64,000 bases of DNA, taken from Onchidella celtica (taxonomy: Eukaryota > Mollusca > Gastropoda > Systellommatophora > Onchidiidae). Both the position numbers and the translations under genes were made by a program. The DNA is taken from contig OZ007581.1 in the NCBI GenBank assembly GCA_963931925.1, positions 21,295,447 to 21,359,446 on the forward strand, in the 5' to 3' direction. Under the pieces are notes generated by a model. That model was not told the DNA's origin, did no database searches, and worked only from the letters and a program-made list of their open reading frames with translations. Each line of letters opens with the position of its first letter. Position 1 is the stretch's first letter. Of the stretch, positions 11,172 through 25,827 are shown in pieces.

Positions 11172-13300
11172 GCCTTCTTTTTCACCGGATGACCCGGGCG
11201 TGGGCGTGATTCCGTCACCTAATGCAAACAGTCCATTATGCCTATTTCTGTGTTTGGGAGACCCAAGGTGAAGACCCTGATTCTACATATAAGTCAACGT
11301 AAAACTGTTTTCGGACACCCTGTATTAAGTAGTGACCAACAATGTATGTGACCGCACTGTCTACCTGAGTGGTCACTGGGTTAGTGTAAACCTGTCCGGA
11401 AAAAAAAAAAGAAAACATACGAGATAAGCCGACTGTCCAGTCTGGCACACTGTAGTACTGTTTTCATGGTCACTGATTGATCAATCGGTACAAGCTGATT
11501 AATTGTCTAATTGTGACCCATCGGTCATTAAGTCGGACTTGGACATAGGAAGTCATAATATTCAACTTATTGAAGCATTTTTTTCATGAAAGCATTTCGT
11601 CCACAAATTAAAGAGACATGAGGAATCATAATCGGCCAAACTTCAGTTTTGACCCAAATCAGCCTTGACCAGTAAACGTGCCGTTTCCGTTTCCGTGTTA
11701 GACAGGTGTTATTTAAGTTTTGAGAAATGTCATACTTATTTTTCTTCACACCGATACCTGACTTGACTATTTAGATAGTTTTACAGCCGAAACTCTTCTT
11801 TCTTTCCCTTACTTCGTTTTCTATGAGGTTACAGCTAATTTATGGGGTGGCGGTGGGCGCACACCTCATGCTACAAGGTCACTATTTTCGTTAAGAAAAA
11901 AGAAAAGGACCTGTATGAGTATGGTGACATCATCAAATAAAAAAGGTGAAAGGCAAACTTCAGTCATTGTTGGGGAGGCGTGAACATTCCATTGCAACTT
12001 TTTATTATTATTAAAATCTATTTGTTGGGTTCCTAAGACCAAGGGGGTGGCGATATCTTTGAGTGTTCTCGAGCCTAACAACAACAGCAACAACAAATAA
12101 TAATGACAATAATTTCTTAAGCTAGTTCGGGTTCAAATAAGGACATTTTCAGTTGATATCCCGAAGCAGTGTATTGTTCTGTAAGTTGTATGCTTCTGTG
12201 TGTGTGCGTGTGTGTGTGGGGGGAGGGGCGGTGTATTTAAATTCCCTCCCCAGGAAGGGTGGGGGTGGAGTGGATGTTTCTTATGATGTGATTAGAGCTT
12301 TGAACACTGGAGCTAAGCCAAAAAAAAAAAAGGCCGAAAACCACTGCCATCCAGCAGTTCAAATATGCAACTGTCTGCATACCTATAAGACATGATATGC
12401 TTTGAGCATACTTCTCTCGCTAATGTGCCGGAGTGCATGCATAAACACAAACCCTCCTCATTACCCTACATACCGGTGGACTTCTTAGGTATAAATAGAT
12501 CACAACAGTACTAACTTTGTCTCAGTGTCACATTATTTAGCCGGTCATTGGACAGGTATGAGCTTAGTCATGGCCGAAACATGACAATCGTGCAACATTT
12601 ACATAATCATGAATAATTAATAAATGACAATAACCCCCCTCCCCCGCTCTCTCTTTTCCACATATTTTTTGTCTTGAAGCAAATGACGAGATATTGGAAA
12701 ATATTTTGTTATTTCCTTTAACGGCACTGATCAGAATGATCTTGTTGAGAAAATAAACGAACGCTCATGCCAGTTCATGGTTTGCGGCGCCTAATCCTGT
12801 TCATAAGGCAAGCACATCTCCAGCCTGGAAAAAATGGACTGAATACAATTAGTACGCTGCACTAGTCTTGTCTCCCCCCCCCCCCCCAACCTTTTCTCCT
12901 ACACCTATCCCCCCCCCCCTTTTCTCCTATATCCGCCCACCCACCCACACACACATCCCTAAAAGACCAACCCTGAGGCGACATTAAGGTGTACATGCAC
13001 CTGTTGCCGTAAATGCTGATATTATAGTTTGATATGGTTTTGGGGACTGTTTTTTGGTTTTGTTTTTTGTTTTGTTTTTAAGTAAACTTACACGCAAAGC
13101 TCCAGATCACCAAACGATCCCAGCAACTTACTCTATTCAACTGTATCCAATAATTCTGACGCTTATAGTAATACAGAGGACTGGAAAACATCCTGAGCCC
13201 AAATCCTTCAACAAAATCCCCTTTATGAAACATTTCCCATGAGGATAAAACTTACACGACTTAAATGTATAAGATATGAGATTCCAAATATCTTTTTACC
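11172..13300. other. Intergenic, low-complexity islands only
   Basis: No exon supported. It contains GT-rich (12196-12225), C-rich (12871-12920) and A-rich short tracts. Possible open frames on both strands show no recognisable domains. Confidence 0.4.
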
Positions 13301-13306
13301 AGTCTT

Positions 13307-13423
<117 letters not shown>

Positions 13424-13699
13424 TTCTCTCTCCCCCGTGTTGCTCGCTTCTTATTCTGTCTTTCACTCTCTCTTGCTCCCTCTCTCTCTTTTTATTCTCT
13501 CCCTATCTTTTTCTCTCCCTCATTTCTGTCAGTCTCTCTCTCCACCGTTTCTCATTGTCCAACTTCTTCATGAGATAGCTCACACTCCATCTGTCTGCCT
13601 CTTGCCTTTCTCTTGCTCTTTTCCAATTTGCCAGCCTTTTCATTATTTCTATTCTCTCTCACACTCTGTCCTTTCTCCACTCTGACAAATCACCCCTGT

Positions 13700-16600
13700 A
13701 ACTTCTAAAAATCCTGTTAATAATATCATGTTTTGTATGCATAATCAATCTATTTTCGCTCGGTAAAGTGCGTGCTCGACTGTGCGTTGGTATGTGTGTG
13801 TGTGTGTGTATTTTGCCCTACACCCCCACCCTTCCTCCTTTTGCAGGTTCACTACTTGTCAGTCAGGGGAAAAAAATTGCACTCAATGACAGCACTACAG
13901 TAAGGTGTGCCTCGACTTACGTAAGCAAGCCACTCTGTCTCGATAGAAAACCTCAACTGGAAAACCCGAGTGATAAAGCCGACGACAGACTGGACAGTTT
14001 TACTGTGCTTATGAGCGATCTTTGGTTGACAGCGATCTGTGTACAATCAAGTCAAGATGAAGGAAAGATTACCACTGGTGACCTAGTATGATAGAGCTAG
14101 TACAATAAAAAAAAAATATTTTCCGATTATATATTATAAACATTAATAGAATTCATCCTCCATGTGATCGAGTTTTGAATGAACCGTGTAAGCCTAATCA
14201 TGAGACCATGACATATTTATCTTACGAGATCATTTCTTTCAGTGTAGAAAAGGCACCAAAAGATGTGTCGAACATATAATTAATGTTGTATTGTACGAGT
14301 GCTATCTAGTACTGAATAACCAAAATAAAAAAAAATGGACTGTAGTAATGATATATAACCAGAAGGTTATTTCTATCTGCGACATAATTAGAGTGGAGAA
14401 TAAAATCCTAAATACTTATTATATAAATCAAATGGGATCATAGAGGTTTAGTATTTCTCAAACAGCCTCATGATGGCATTGATAAATATGTTGTCCATTC
14501 AAATTTTGTCTTATTTTTCCTAAACGTCAAGTTTTAGGGAGAATGGGAAAACGTCTGGTATTATTGGTGCAATTGTCCTCAAAGCCCTCATTGTAGGTCC
14601 ACCCTCCCCTGTCTTTCTTCTTACCTTTCCTTGAAAGAATACTATTATTTATTATCTTCATACTTGAAAGAATGGGTTTACTGAACACAGTTTATCGGGT
14701 GCACTTGATTCCCCCCTTCATCCCCTTCGCACTTCCATATTTTCAGCACTTCCTGATCTTGGGTGAGTAAACAAAATAATAATAATACTGTTGCAACTTG
14801 GCTCATACTTCAAGTTATTTAGTTTCTCCCTTTGTTCAGTCTCCCAATGGTGGCAAGGAGTTCGCTTTCGATAGCCTTACAAATTAAACATGATAATTTG
14901 CTGTCTCCATCGAGCCGGGGTGGAGATGTGGGATACGAGTTTCTCCATTCTTTCACGAATAAATTCATCCCTTGCAGTGTAGAATTAAAAAAAAATATAT
15001 TGCAGTTATGAAACAAGACATTGAAAGTGATTACTTGTGGTTTTCTGTACACGGTCTAACCCAACATCATCATCCTGAAAACTAATATTGAAAGTACCCA
15101 ATCGTTGTTCAATTCTAATCTTCTCCCTCTGTGCAAAATTTCATCAAACTATGAAAAGTGTTTTTGTGGCGTCTGTTTCATCACAATCTTCAATAAAATA
15201 AACGGTGCCACTGACCAGCTTGACTGAATAGGATTTATTTACGGCACAGCAGTATCTACATGATTCATCGCACGACATTGAGACCGACGAAAGTTTGAAG
15301 TGAAGTCAGGAGAGTACATTATCACACCTGACCTCTTTACCCACCTACCTTTTCAATACAAAAATACCACCGCCTCCAGACTGTACAGACAATTTATTCC
15401 GCTAGAGCCATCGGATGACAAACACAAGAACGCAGGGTGCAACCTTGGAGACCACAACAGGAACTAAAGACTTGTTTGTCTAATGAGTCGGCACTGGTAA
15501 TTATTTCTGGCTTGGAGTGTGGTCAGAGAAGTTACGTTGTTTATTTATGTTGATAAAAATAAAATCTTTCCATAGCAAAGGCGCGGTATTACTATTATTA
15601 TTGTACCCAACAGTTATGTCATTTCAACAGCGGTGGCGTTATTTTTCTGTTGTTTTTGTTCTTTTTCTACTTTTAACAAATTATTGTGATCCAGAGCAAA
15701 ATTCTGTCATGCACAAATTGAATGAAAGATTTCAAAAACCATGATGTTACCATGTTATGAGAAAAGGACGGTTAAAAAAAAAATGATAGTGGACAAGAGG
15801 GGCAGATAGATTCCGGCCGCGCAATAAGTCTACCAACCAAAAGCGCTTCAATCATCACAGCTGGAACCATAACATAAGTGATTTCACGGTAATTTGTCCA
15901 CGCATAAGATCACATCATGACACGGACCAGCGGCTATATGGCCAGGTCATCTGACCTGTGTTCTCGTCACAGCTATACAACGCTTATATTTGCGCATGTC
16001 CATATAAGGAAACAACAACAGTCTAGCACAGAGAGACCTGCGGTTGGAAGGGTGAAAATGTAGGATTCACACCTGTACTTCGTTTTACTGCTTTAGGACA
16101 CGAATTTGATGGGTGTCAACATTGATTATTCCTTTACTTATGTTTGGAATGACACGCTGAAAATCATTTTAATTTATTTGTTTGTTTTCTTTTGCTTTGT
16201 TTTCGAATTACAATACCTTTTCTCCCAGAGAACCAAAGTCTGAGAAAAACGACACCGTTTCATGAAAAAAACAACGCGATCACTGTTTTACTAATACACT
16301 GATTTTGTCCACTATTTCGAAACATTGTTTGTATCCTTAAAACAATTTGACTTAATTACATAATTTTTTCCAAAGTGAGTTTTGGGCGGTTTTTCTCGTT
16401 GACTCTATCATGTACCATAAACTAGTTCGCACCATGGTCCGCACACATGAACGTTTTATAAAAATGAGGTGTCACTAAAATCAGTGTTGACTACTCTCGA
16501 AACAAAACACCGCAGGTACCCAACAACCCTTGTAAACTTTCGCTTATCTAACAAAATCTTATTACATTAAAAAAAAAATTTTTTTTCAATCATTGGCAGG

Positions 16601-19600
16601 AGTATTTTGTTGTGATGCAATCTGGCATATTTTTTGCTCAACGCTGTAGCCTGGATAATATTTTCAAAAAAATCAATTTTCTTAGGTGTCAAATATTGAA
16701 ATAATCTAACCCAATCGATTTTGTGTCGAACTTTTGTGCTCTTTGAAGTTTCGGGCAATAATTATTGGTAAGTCGGCAAAATACAATGAAGTTTTTTGGG
16801 CTCCTTCTTTATCACTCGTGGGAGACCGTATCTGACATGCTTTCAACTTGAAAATTAATAATATGGGGGTACGGCAGATAGAAAAGGAGATATTGGGGAG
16901 AGAAACGTGGAAAGGAAGAAAACAACGCCGATCTAAACAAAATTGAGAGATTAGGGGTGAGTAGAAATCCAATAGACTATTTCCTTGGCCCTTGAAGTCA
17001 CCAGTTCTCAACTAAGTATTAATAAAATTCCCAAACTTGCACGCATTTAAAATGGAAAATTTATCACCATCCGAATGTGATGAGCACTGCTGCGCGCTCA
17101 AAATAAACGTAAACAATGCAATGGTATGTTGTAAATCTCCTAAACTTTCGAATAGTGAGTCAGGGCTTCATAAACCCAATCTGTTGAGGATTAATGACCT
17201 ATTTAGGCGTGCCAGAAAAGTTTAAAATTCAATATTCTATTTGCACAACTCGGTGTGATGTCACATGCCGAATTTCAGAAAGTTTCAGTAAACATTTTTT
17301 TTTTTCCATGAAACGAACTATAATACTGGAATAAAATAATTGTCTGTCAAGACGTGCCTTTTTTTTTAAGTGACAGAGTACAAGCCATGTGAGTTTGAAA
17401 ATAAGTGAAGACAATAATTTAGTTAGAACTCAATATTTGATTAAGTCTTTCTGATAATACATATACTATTACTGTACATGCACGCACAATAATGCAGCCT
17501 AATCGTTCACATTATCTTTTATTTCAAAATTATGAGTTGACTTAAAATAACAGCAGTGTGGATTGTTTGTTGTTGTTCGTGTGTTTCAGCTTCAACCACC
17601 CTTCCTCCCCCAGTTTTTCTTTTATTTTTCCGTTTAAAGAAATATTCGTCCGCAGCAGCTTGTAAGGCTTGTGGGTACACCTGAATTGATATCAGGTAAT
17701 TCTGCATATTTTAATTTTATGACCGTGTTTCAAGAGACGAAAAGATACATATTGTGATATAATGATCTGTGTACTGGATTAAACATTGCTGAACTGACAG
17801 TGGTGTTGCAGTAAACATTAATTTTTTTTGTTGCTGTCTTAGCCTTGAACACAGTTAGACTTGGTGGATATTCCTTTAATTTTGTGGCATTTCTTGTCTC
17901 CCGGCCAGAAACATGTAGTACTATAAAGGTCTCTGGTACTCTGTTCGCCTACAGCATCCCTGCTCCCGGCCGCCCTGTGCACCATCTCATAACTGTGGCT
18001 GTACATCCTCTCCTCTGACTTCCCCCACCTCCCAAGGGATTTCTTTCCCGGATACAGCTTAGCGTGTAAATGATATTAACGGACGTACAATTTCATCTGG
18101 TGCAAACTTCGGTCAAAATATTTAGATCCGGCTCCGTCTCGTGTATGGAATTTTTGAATTTTTAAGTATGAAGTTAAATGTCGCTTTTTTTATGGAGGGG
18201 GGGGGGGGGTCTTCAACACACAATCATTGATAAGAATTATAGAAAGCCTTGCCAAAAAAGGTTTGATGTAATAGCCTTTAAAGAGGACGAATCCATTGAT
18301 AACGCTATATGGTCTGCACCGAATGACCCAATGCGATTGAAACGATTAGTAATTCCTCATGACTCCATTTTTTTTTAGTAACGATGATTTTTATTAAAAT
18401 TATTTCATTTCCTCTTTTATAATTCTGAGACAAGATGTGCGCACTGGCCACGCTGTTTAGTGAACACGCAGATTTTCCGCAGTTTTGAGCGTCATATGCA
18501 TGAAAAACACGGACAGGAAAAGCTAGGAATGTGAAATAAAAATTCAGCGTGGACAAGGTGGAGCCCATATTTGAAAAATGTCCTCTCTGAGCATGGTACA
18601 AATCATTTATACTCACAATCTTATTGAAAACTACATTATATTTAAGGAATTTAGGTCAAAACCGCAAGTTTTTTTTAGCTTTCGTGGTGATCACGGAGTT
18701 CTCGGGGTAAGTTCTGAAACGTGCTCTTCTCGTATACATATAATATGTGTGCATGTTGTACTTCAAAAGAGAGCAGATCAGACAGTACAATGTTTACATT
18801 TCGGGTGTCCTTACAAATTCTACATTGTTCAAACTGCTTCATGCGAGTTTGTCTAGCGCAGTGTTTTTGCTGGGACTCAAGACAAGTGAATCCTGTATAG
18901 CCTGTAACTGTGTCGGCAATTACTATCATAATAATGATACATCCACCGTCCGGCAGATTCAGTGGAGCAGATAATCCCTCACTATGTTTACACTTGGGTA
19001 TGACGTATATTCCGATGGGCAAATCCAGGGTATCAAACAGCGATCTGGGGGTGAAAGAAAGACTGAGCATGAAAGTTGGTGAACTTGACACAAGGAGTCA
19101 GTGATAACAACTAAATGAATCATTCCTTAAAAATCAGTAATATTATTATCCAAAATAAATTATTACAGACTGCATAAATGTTGATATTCTCTTGACGGTT
19201 GTCAATAATTTTGATACTTTGAGACAGTGTGTTGTGTAGTTCTAGTATCTTCTTCTCACCATTCATTCAGTCAAGCGACCAGAGTTTATTTTTCTTGCAG
19301 TTCCCCCGCCATCCTTAAAGGTTTAGTCTGCCCTATGCCAAAACTACTCCTGTTCTCGACAAGATACAGTGTATACCTTTACCTACTACTGTAGCAGTAC
19401 GAGACTGCGCCTTAATGCCGCACTGTTTAAGCACTAGACAGACAAAGACATACTCATGAAACCGATTCGATTATACTTGTGTCCCATAGATGACTAAAGA
19501 GATTGCACAGAAAAGCAAGGACCCATATTAAACTATAATTTAATGGGGCTAAAACACTGACTTAATTCTTTTTTTTTTTTTTAGTGCTAGGAGGTTATGT

Positions 19601-20930
19601 AATTATTATAAACAAATTTCAAGCCGTCTCTAATTTTTCGACAGTCAGATAAATAATAAATGTAGCTTATATATCTATGCTCTATGACAATAGTAAAAAG
19701 TCGAAGATCGGGCTGCCAGACCGCTTCACAAATGGCATGTCATGTAGGCCTACATGACATTCAAGATTTTAGAAATTATTATTGCAAGTTGTAGGCACAA
19801 CACGAATCAAATAAAAACAGTTGATGAACAACAACACGGAAACATGAAGTCATTTACATCGTTGAGAAAGAAAAGTTCCCAGTGTTTGCAGTTTTATGGC
19901 TAAGATTTAAACCCCTGACCTAACGAGACACTCTCAACGTTATTCAAACACAACCAGCCCCTTATTGGTTAGAGATGACAGTGTAGGCGGCACTATCTCT
20001 TCAGCGCGACCCTCTTTCTATCACTGTAAACACAGGAGGTCGTTCGGTGCTTACGGCAGACAAAAAGGATTAAGAGACGACTTTTCTTTGCCGAAAGTCT
20101 GTTATTTGACTGTGGAAATTTGAATTGTGCCCTCAAAATGTTTTCATTTGTGATGTTGTTTAATTTTTCACCTATTCAGTGAAAAGCGTGCGCAGTTAGG
20201 CACACCAGCAACGGAGCGGAATGATTGTATTCATTTAGATGAAGCACGCTCTTTTCATACTGATAACGTATTCAAAATGAAACGATGGGTGCAGTTCTCA
20301 GACCGGACAAGTGTCGCATGCCAGGGGTTTGTATCGTACTCATTTCCCTTTGACCTCGTGTCATAGGTTGACGGTCGGGTGACTTTAAACAATCAAATTG
20401 CGAACGTTTTCTGCAGGCTTCGAAAACTTCATAGTCGAGTTTTCTTTACATTTGACGGACAGAAAAGAATATACCCCCCCCCCCCCCCGCCCTCTCCCCC
20501 ACTTGCAGTTGATATTGAGACGGCTGGAATTTCAGCAGCACCATCTTTTCCGGCGCAAATTATCAGAAGTTAATGTAAAAGAAAAAAAAATCAGAATGAA
20601 GATAAATATCAATTGTACATACATCAAAGAAGCTTTTTGGTCGGTGTGACCCTATTGAAGTTAAAAAGATTTTGAAAAAAATGACGAAGGCACTAAGGAC
20701 TGAAGGCTTGTGTATTGTATTATAATACTTTTTAATAATATTATTCACATTTTTTAATATTCTTTTTTATCTTGCATGCGTGTATGTGGAAGGGGTGGAT
20801 TTGAGGGGGGGGGGGGTGTTATTGCCCTAGTTTTGTTGGATTCGTGTGTTTTGATTTGAGGTCTTTATTTTAGGAGGTTCGCTGCCCTTGGCATTTACAC
20901 CTCACTTTACTTGTTTTATTATTTCTTGTT
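13700..20930. other. Long intergenic tract, nothing recognised
   Basis: About 7 kb without a supported gene or classified repeat. A (GT)n run lies at 13792-13810 and poly-T, poly-C and poly-G runs are scattered (for example 18197-18210, 20467-20489). The open frames are short, low-complexity or lack splice context. Unclassified old transposon remains may be present but I cannot name them. Confidence 0.35.
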
Positions 20931-20937
20931 CTGGCGG

Positions 20938-21233
20938 GGGGGGGGGGGGGGATGATATGGATAAATTTTTAATCTATTAATTTGAATTTTGCCCGGGCAG
21001 CGGCCTTTCGGCCTGCTCTTTACGATTTCCAACTGCCAAGGTATCTTTAACGTGCGCAACGTGCACACGGGCCCTCCGAATTTTTTCGTCCTTATCCGAG
21101 AAGACTGGGTACTCGATCCTACCCCCCAATGGGACCAGGGACTTGAAAATATGAGAAAAATCCAATTTCCAAGAACTACTCGATCCTACCCCCCAATAGG
21201 ACCAGGGACTTGAAAATATGAGAAAAATCCACT
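20938..21233 (-). mobile_element. SINE-family copy, inverted relative to the one near 42.6 kb, lacking the tRNA head
   Basis: Read on the minus strand this matches the body of the SINE at 42610-42930, including ATCGAGTACC, GTTAAAGATACCTTGGCAG and GAGCAGGCCGAAAGGCC, and both copies end in ATTTATCCATATCATC followed by a C run. The tRNA-like head is absent. The head-proximal 54 bases are duplicated (21111-21164 and 21178-21231), a 67-base period. The same short frame is open in both copies, but this reflects shared repeat sequence and not a gene. Confidence 0.85.
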
Positions 21234-21269
21234 GGATTCGTGTGTTTTGCTAATGTATATCTTTATACA

Positions 21270-21273
21270 ATTC

Positions 21274-21321
<48 letters not shown>

Positions 21322-21440
21322 GCCCGTCAGTCTGTCTCTCTATCCATAAATCCATCCATCCACCCATCCATCCATCCGCCCATCCATCCATCTATCCATC
21401 CATTCATCCATCCACCCAACTATCCATCAATCCATCTGCC
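21270..21440 (+). repeat. (CT)n followed by (CATC)n tetranucleotide repeat
   Basis: CT repeats (about 21275-21317) run into imperfect CATCCATC units (about 21345-21435). Directly abuts the inverted SINE copy. Confidence 0.9.
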
Positions 21441-21746
21441 GGTCTACAGTGTGTCTGCCTGCATGTCAAACTGGCTACTCTGTGTGTTGCAAATTCTTTT
21501 CATCGATTCCGCTCATCTCCAGCAATGATACTAACATGTTTTTGCCGTGAATCAGAGTGCGTCTTTCTTAGCTAAATACAAGGCCGAAAACATTAAGCTT
21601 TTGTTCAGAGAAAAAAAATGGTAAAAGTGGAGGGGCAAGCATTGGTAGGCTGATATTCTGGGGGTGGCAATGAAAGAAATACGCCATGTGCTCTGGGAAA
21701 ACATCGTATATGCCCAAAAGCAAAATTTTACAGAAGACAAAATCTT

Positions 21747-21853
21747 TAAGGGCTCTTGCTTTGGACGCTTGGTATTTTACATTATTAAGCCATTGCTGAG
21801 CAGTGAAGTTTTCTCTATCTAGTTTTGTAATTAGGCTACGTGCCCCTAACAAC
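21747..21853. mobile_element. Decayed copy of the 105-bp foldback MITE family
   Basis: The right half GTAATTAGGCTACGTGCCCCTAAC matches the ends of the copies at 34423-34524 and 60800-60904 in outline, and GAGCAGTGAAG matches their palindromic core. The left end is poorly preserved, so its start is approximate. Confidence 0.45.
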
Positions 21854-21859
21854 ATTCAA

Positions 21860-24800
21860 CATTTGTTGTGGCCTGCTTTATTCTTTGAACCTTTTCCATT
21901 CTGTGATGGCAAAATTGAAATTATTTGCCGTGCAAAATTGAAACCCTCACAGAAAGAAATCCCACATTTCATTGTATAAAAACTTAATGATGTGGATTTG
22001 ACCTTGATTGCCGTATACCGTCTTTACCCGTGGCACACATCAAGACTGAATATAAAAATCCATCATCTCCCGCGTCGGGTTTTCCAGTTTGTGGTGTCGA
22101 TGTTCACTCGTGCATACCATCTTCTTTCATGTGACGCGAGCCACCCGTTCTGTGCAGGCTGGGTACACCAACCACAGAACGATCTATCTGAAGTTATCTG
22201 ACGTTCAAGCAAGCCTGCAAAGCCACAACCGAACCTACTACTATGTTGATCTCCACTCCTATTATATATCTTACATGCGATCTATCCTCCACCACCTACC
22301 CCTAACACTACTGACTAAATTAGCATTCTATTAATCCTGAAAAGGACACAAAATCATTCAGATGTCTCAAACTGCATGTAATATTGAATAAATTCTGGCA
22401 GTAGTACTGTAATATTTAACTTTAATCCAAGGGATTAAACCCAACTAAGTATGGGAGAAAATAACTCTGAAATGCCTTCTCGAAAGGAAGGTTGGACACC
22501 GTTAACACCTAGGTAAAAGAAAGAGTGTCAAGTTCAGGGACTCACTTAAAGTCATGTTGATATCTAGAGTTAAGGGAATAACTTCAAAGATAAATGTGAA
22601 TATCTTATGCTCATCATTAATCAGTAAGGAAATATTGGTTAATGTGGACACCTGGAAGTAAACAAATAATCATGAAGACAGCCCTCCGAGATTATGGAAT
22701 ATTTAGTTAACATTTGAGTGGTTGTTCAAGTCAAAAATGATAGTGACATGGACAATTTAAATCATGATTATTTACTGAACTCCACGATGAAAAAAGACAG
22801 GAAGGATCTGAAATCACAGGGCAGGTCACAAATATTGGTACCTGGGGGAAGCAACAAAAGTTCAGCCACGTCCCAAATCCTGCATTATATATCTCAACCT
22901 AGGTAGAAAAAACTTAATAAGAACGGTCGATTTTTCAAATTGAAACTTTACAAAATCACAGGCCATTCAGAGCCACTGACCAAAAAATAAAACAAAAAAC
23001 AAAACAAAACAAAAAAACTAGTCGCCCTGTATAGAAATCATTGGTCGAAAGACTCATGACAAATTTCAAAGCTATCTCAGGGTTGAGTCAGAAAGCCTAC
23101 AGAGGAGTCACAAATCACAAACCACGGGAAAAACCAAGGTGTGTATGCATGAAAACTACCGAGGTATTTTTCTCCTTCCCTCAATGGGGGTAGAGGGTCC
23201 CAAATACAGTTAGGTCTAAAGTAATAATTAATTGAAGTTAAAATATTGCAACCAAAAAAAAAGTATTCCGCAAAGCACTACGCCGGTGGCAAAAAGCAAC
23301 AAGTACACAATACATTCCAAATGGAAGAAATTAAGTAAGTGGTAAATTTAACATGAAAGAATTAGATAGGTAGTAAATTGAAGAGATTCTTGTTTTTGCA
23401 TACCTTACCGCAAAATTGGACACAATTATGGATTATTTTGATAAAGCCAGGTCACTCTTTGGTTTTGACAATGGCTGGGCTATTACAATTACATTTCTAA
23501 TCTTCATGAATGCCAATTTCACACACAAAATTGCAAGCATTACGTTTTAGGGGTGTGGCAAGTGTAATCTTGGGAGAAATGAAAATATCGAATGCTTCAA
23601 TGTACATGCAAATTTATATTTTTTGTACCTGAAATTGAAAAAATGCACACTGCATTCAAGGCAAAAGATATAGTCAGCAAACTGACAAGAATAATAGTGT
23701 AGAACTTCCACAACAACTTATAGAATTAGAATTGTCAAGATAAAGAATAATACTAGATCTTTATGAATATTATTTGTTCAAATGAAGACTGCACTTAAAA
23801 AATAGTTTACAACTTTTCGCTAGGCAGGAGTACATACGAGTCTGCAGTGCCGGAAGATGTAATTTACGAAGACATCGCCTACATTTCGAATTTTGCAGGA
23901 ATTTACTCACGCATTATAACATAGATCAAAACACGATCTAGGGCGACGGTGACACAGAATAGTAATTTCCACACTAAAGAACAACTGAAATAATTTAACT
24001 GAGCGTAAAATCAATTATCACATTTCCCAACATCACTGCCGTGAAAACATAAAAGTCACCGAAAATCTACGTTCGAAAGAGATGAGGCTAAAAAGTGTGT
24101 GGCAAACCTGAAACATGGTAATTTTATGTCAGGTAAAATTGTTCAGTTGATGACAACCCTTGCTTTTGTAAGCGAAAATTAACCAGCCATTACCTCTGAA
24201 ATTCAGTGAGTTTTAATAAATAAATTTTGTTTAATAATTCAGCAATTTGTGTGACCTTCTAATACAAATGGACGTGCCTTTGCACCTTATGTCGGTTTAC
24301 CATGAAAGAAGAAACTGATTTGCCCTTCTATACATATACAACCAATCTGAGACCCTAGACCTTAAAAGATTTTTCTGGCGTACGTTGAAAACGCTGGTAA
24401 AACCACAGATTTTTCAACCACAATGGAATAAAAATGTCACGTAAACAGCGGCAGAAACCTGGATGCAATTTAGTATTTTTGTATTATTATTTAGTGTTGT
24501 TGGATCAAGTCGCATGGACAGTGATCAGTTATGGTATTTTACGTCCCCCTTCAAGGTGAGTGGGCATGTGCGGGAGCTTCATCTGATATTTTGGTTTATA
24601 ACAATAAAGATAAATGCCGTGAAAGGCGGCCGTATGATGAAATAACACCATAAATGCCAAGAACAAAACTTAACATGAGACGCAGAAAACATTTCGCTCT
24701 AATAGTTGTTCAGTTTCCAGTTTGTGGTATTCAAAATTATAAATCCAGCTAAAAAGATAAGCACTTTTCTTTCTATAAAATAATGCTAATAAGTAAATTT

Positions 24801-25820
24801 GACCTAGTTTCACATGTAAGATTTTTTCCCCGTAACATGGCAGAGTAGTGCCGCGCAGAGGAATCCACTGAATTATTACAAGACCCCCTGTGACTTGGCT
24901 TGGGTTTCCCCACATCCTTGACTTTATGACTCACTTGGCTGTAAGAGATTTCAGAGACACTATGATTATGTCATATCTAGAAGAAGAAAATTCCCTTGCT
25001 GTTAAACAGTGACCATTAAGTGGAATTTGCCGGGAACCCTATTGTCTGTTCCTGTAATTACTGATCTATTTCATCGAGTAACAATGTCAGCCATCACTGG
25101 GGGTCCGGAGAGGATTTGAACTGCTGTTTTACCTTCATATTGCTCAGTCATTATTGTAGGCTTGATTTATAGTTTTTCTTTAGTGGCTATAAATTATCCA
25201 GGTATTGTAGTAAACTTTCCTGAGACATAAGCTTTCAAATAACTTCTTGGATCACGTTTCGGAAATTTGGGTTACTGATTTCGTTCCTTCTTAAATGCAT
25301 AATGATTTATATAAATTGAAATGTTGCCAATTGCTTTAAGGCTCCATCAAAAAAAAAAACACCCAAAAAAGTACAAATCTAGCACTTATCGGTAATTTAT
25401 TGTAACCAAACAGTCGGTGCTCTGGGTACAGTTTGCAGGAGCTGACATAGGGTGCAAACAAACACTGAGGCATGAGATCATCATTTAGTGCGGAGTTATT
25501 CACTTTTCTGAACAGCTGCAGTAATCAGATCAACCTTGCATTTTGGTGCAGTCAAGCATGATTCGTCATGTCATTGCGAGAAACATGCAAAAAAATTGTA
25601 ATAATTAATTCCTTGTACAATTCACTGCGATATTGCAGTCAGCATAACAAATATTACTTTTGAATGAAGTACTGAGGTAAGAATACAAAATGTTAGGGAG
25701 GGGGAACGAGCGGCGTATTGGCATACAAATTTCTGTGCTTTCGACGGGTGGGGAGATGAAAATAAAATTAATATTTGCATTGTTTTGGTGAGCGGTGGCT
25801 GTTGAGCTTATTTGGGTTCA
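21860..25820. other. Intergenic, nothing recognised
   Basis: AT-rich DNA of uniform texture with no supported exon and no repeat that I can classify. Confidence 0.35.
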
Positions 25821-25827
25821 CCTAAGT

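Noticed and set aside
20977-21213. Open frame shared with 42685-42885 (DKDEKIRRARVHVAHVKDT)
   Set aside because: The same frame in two copies reflects shared SINE sequence; the SINE body explains it fully.
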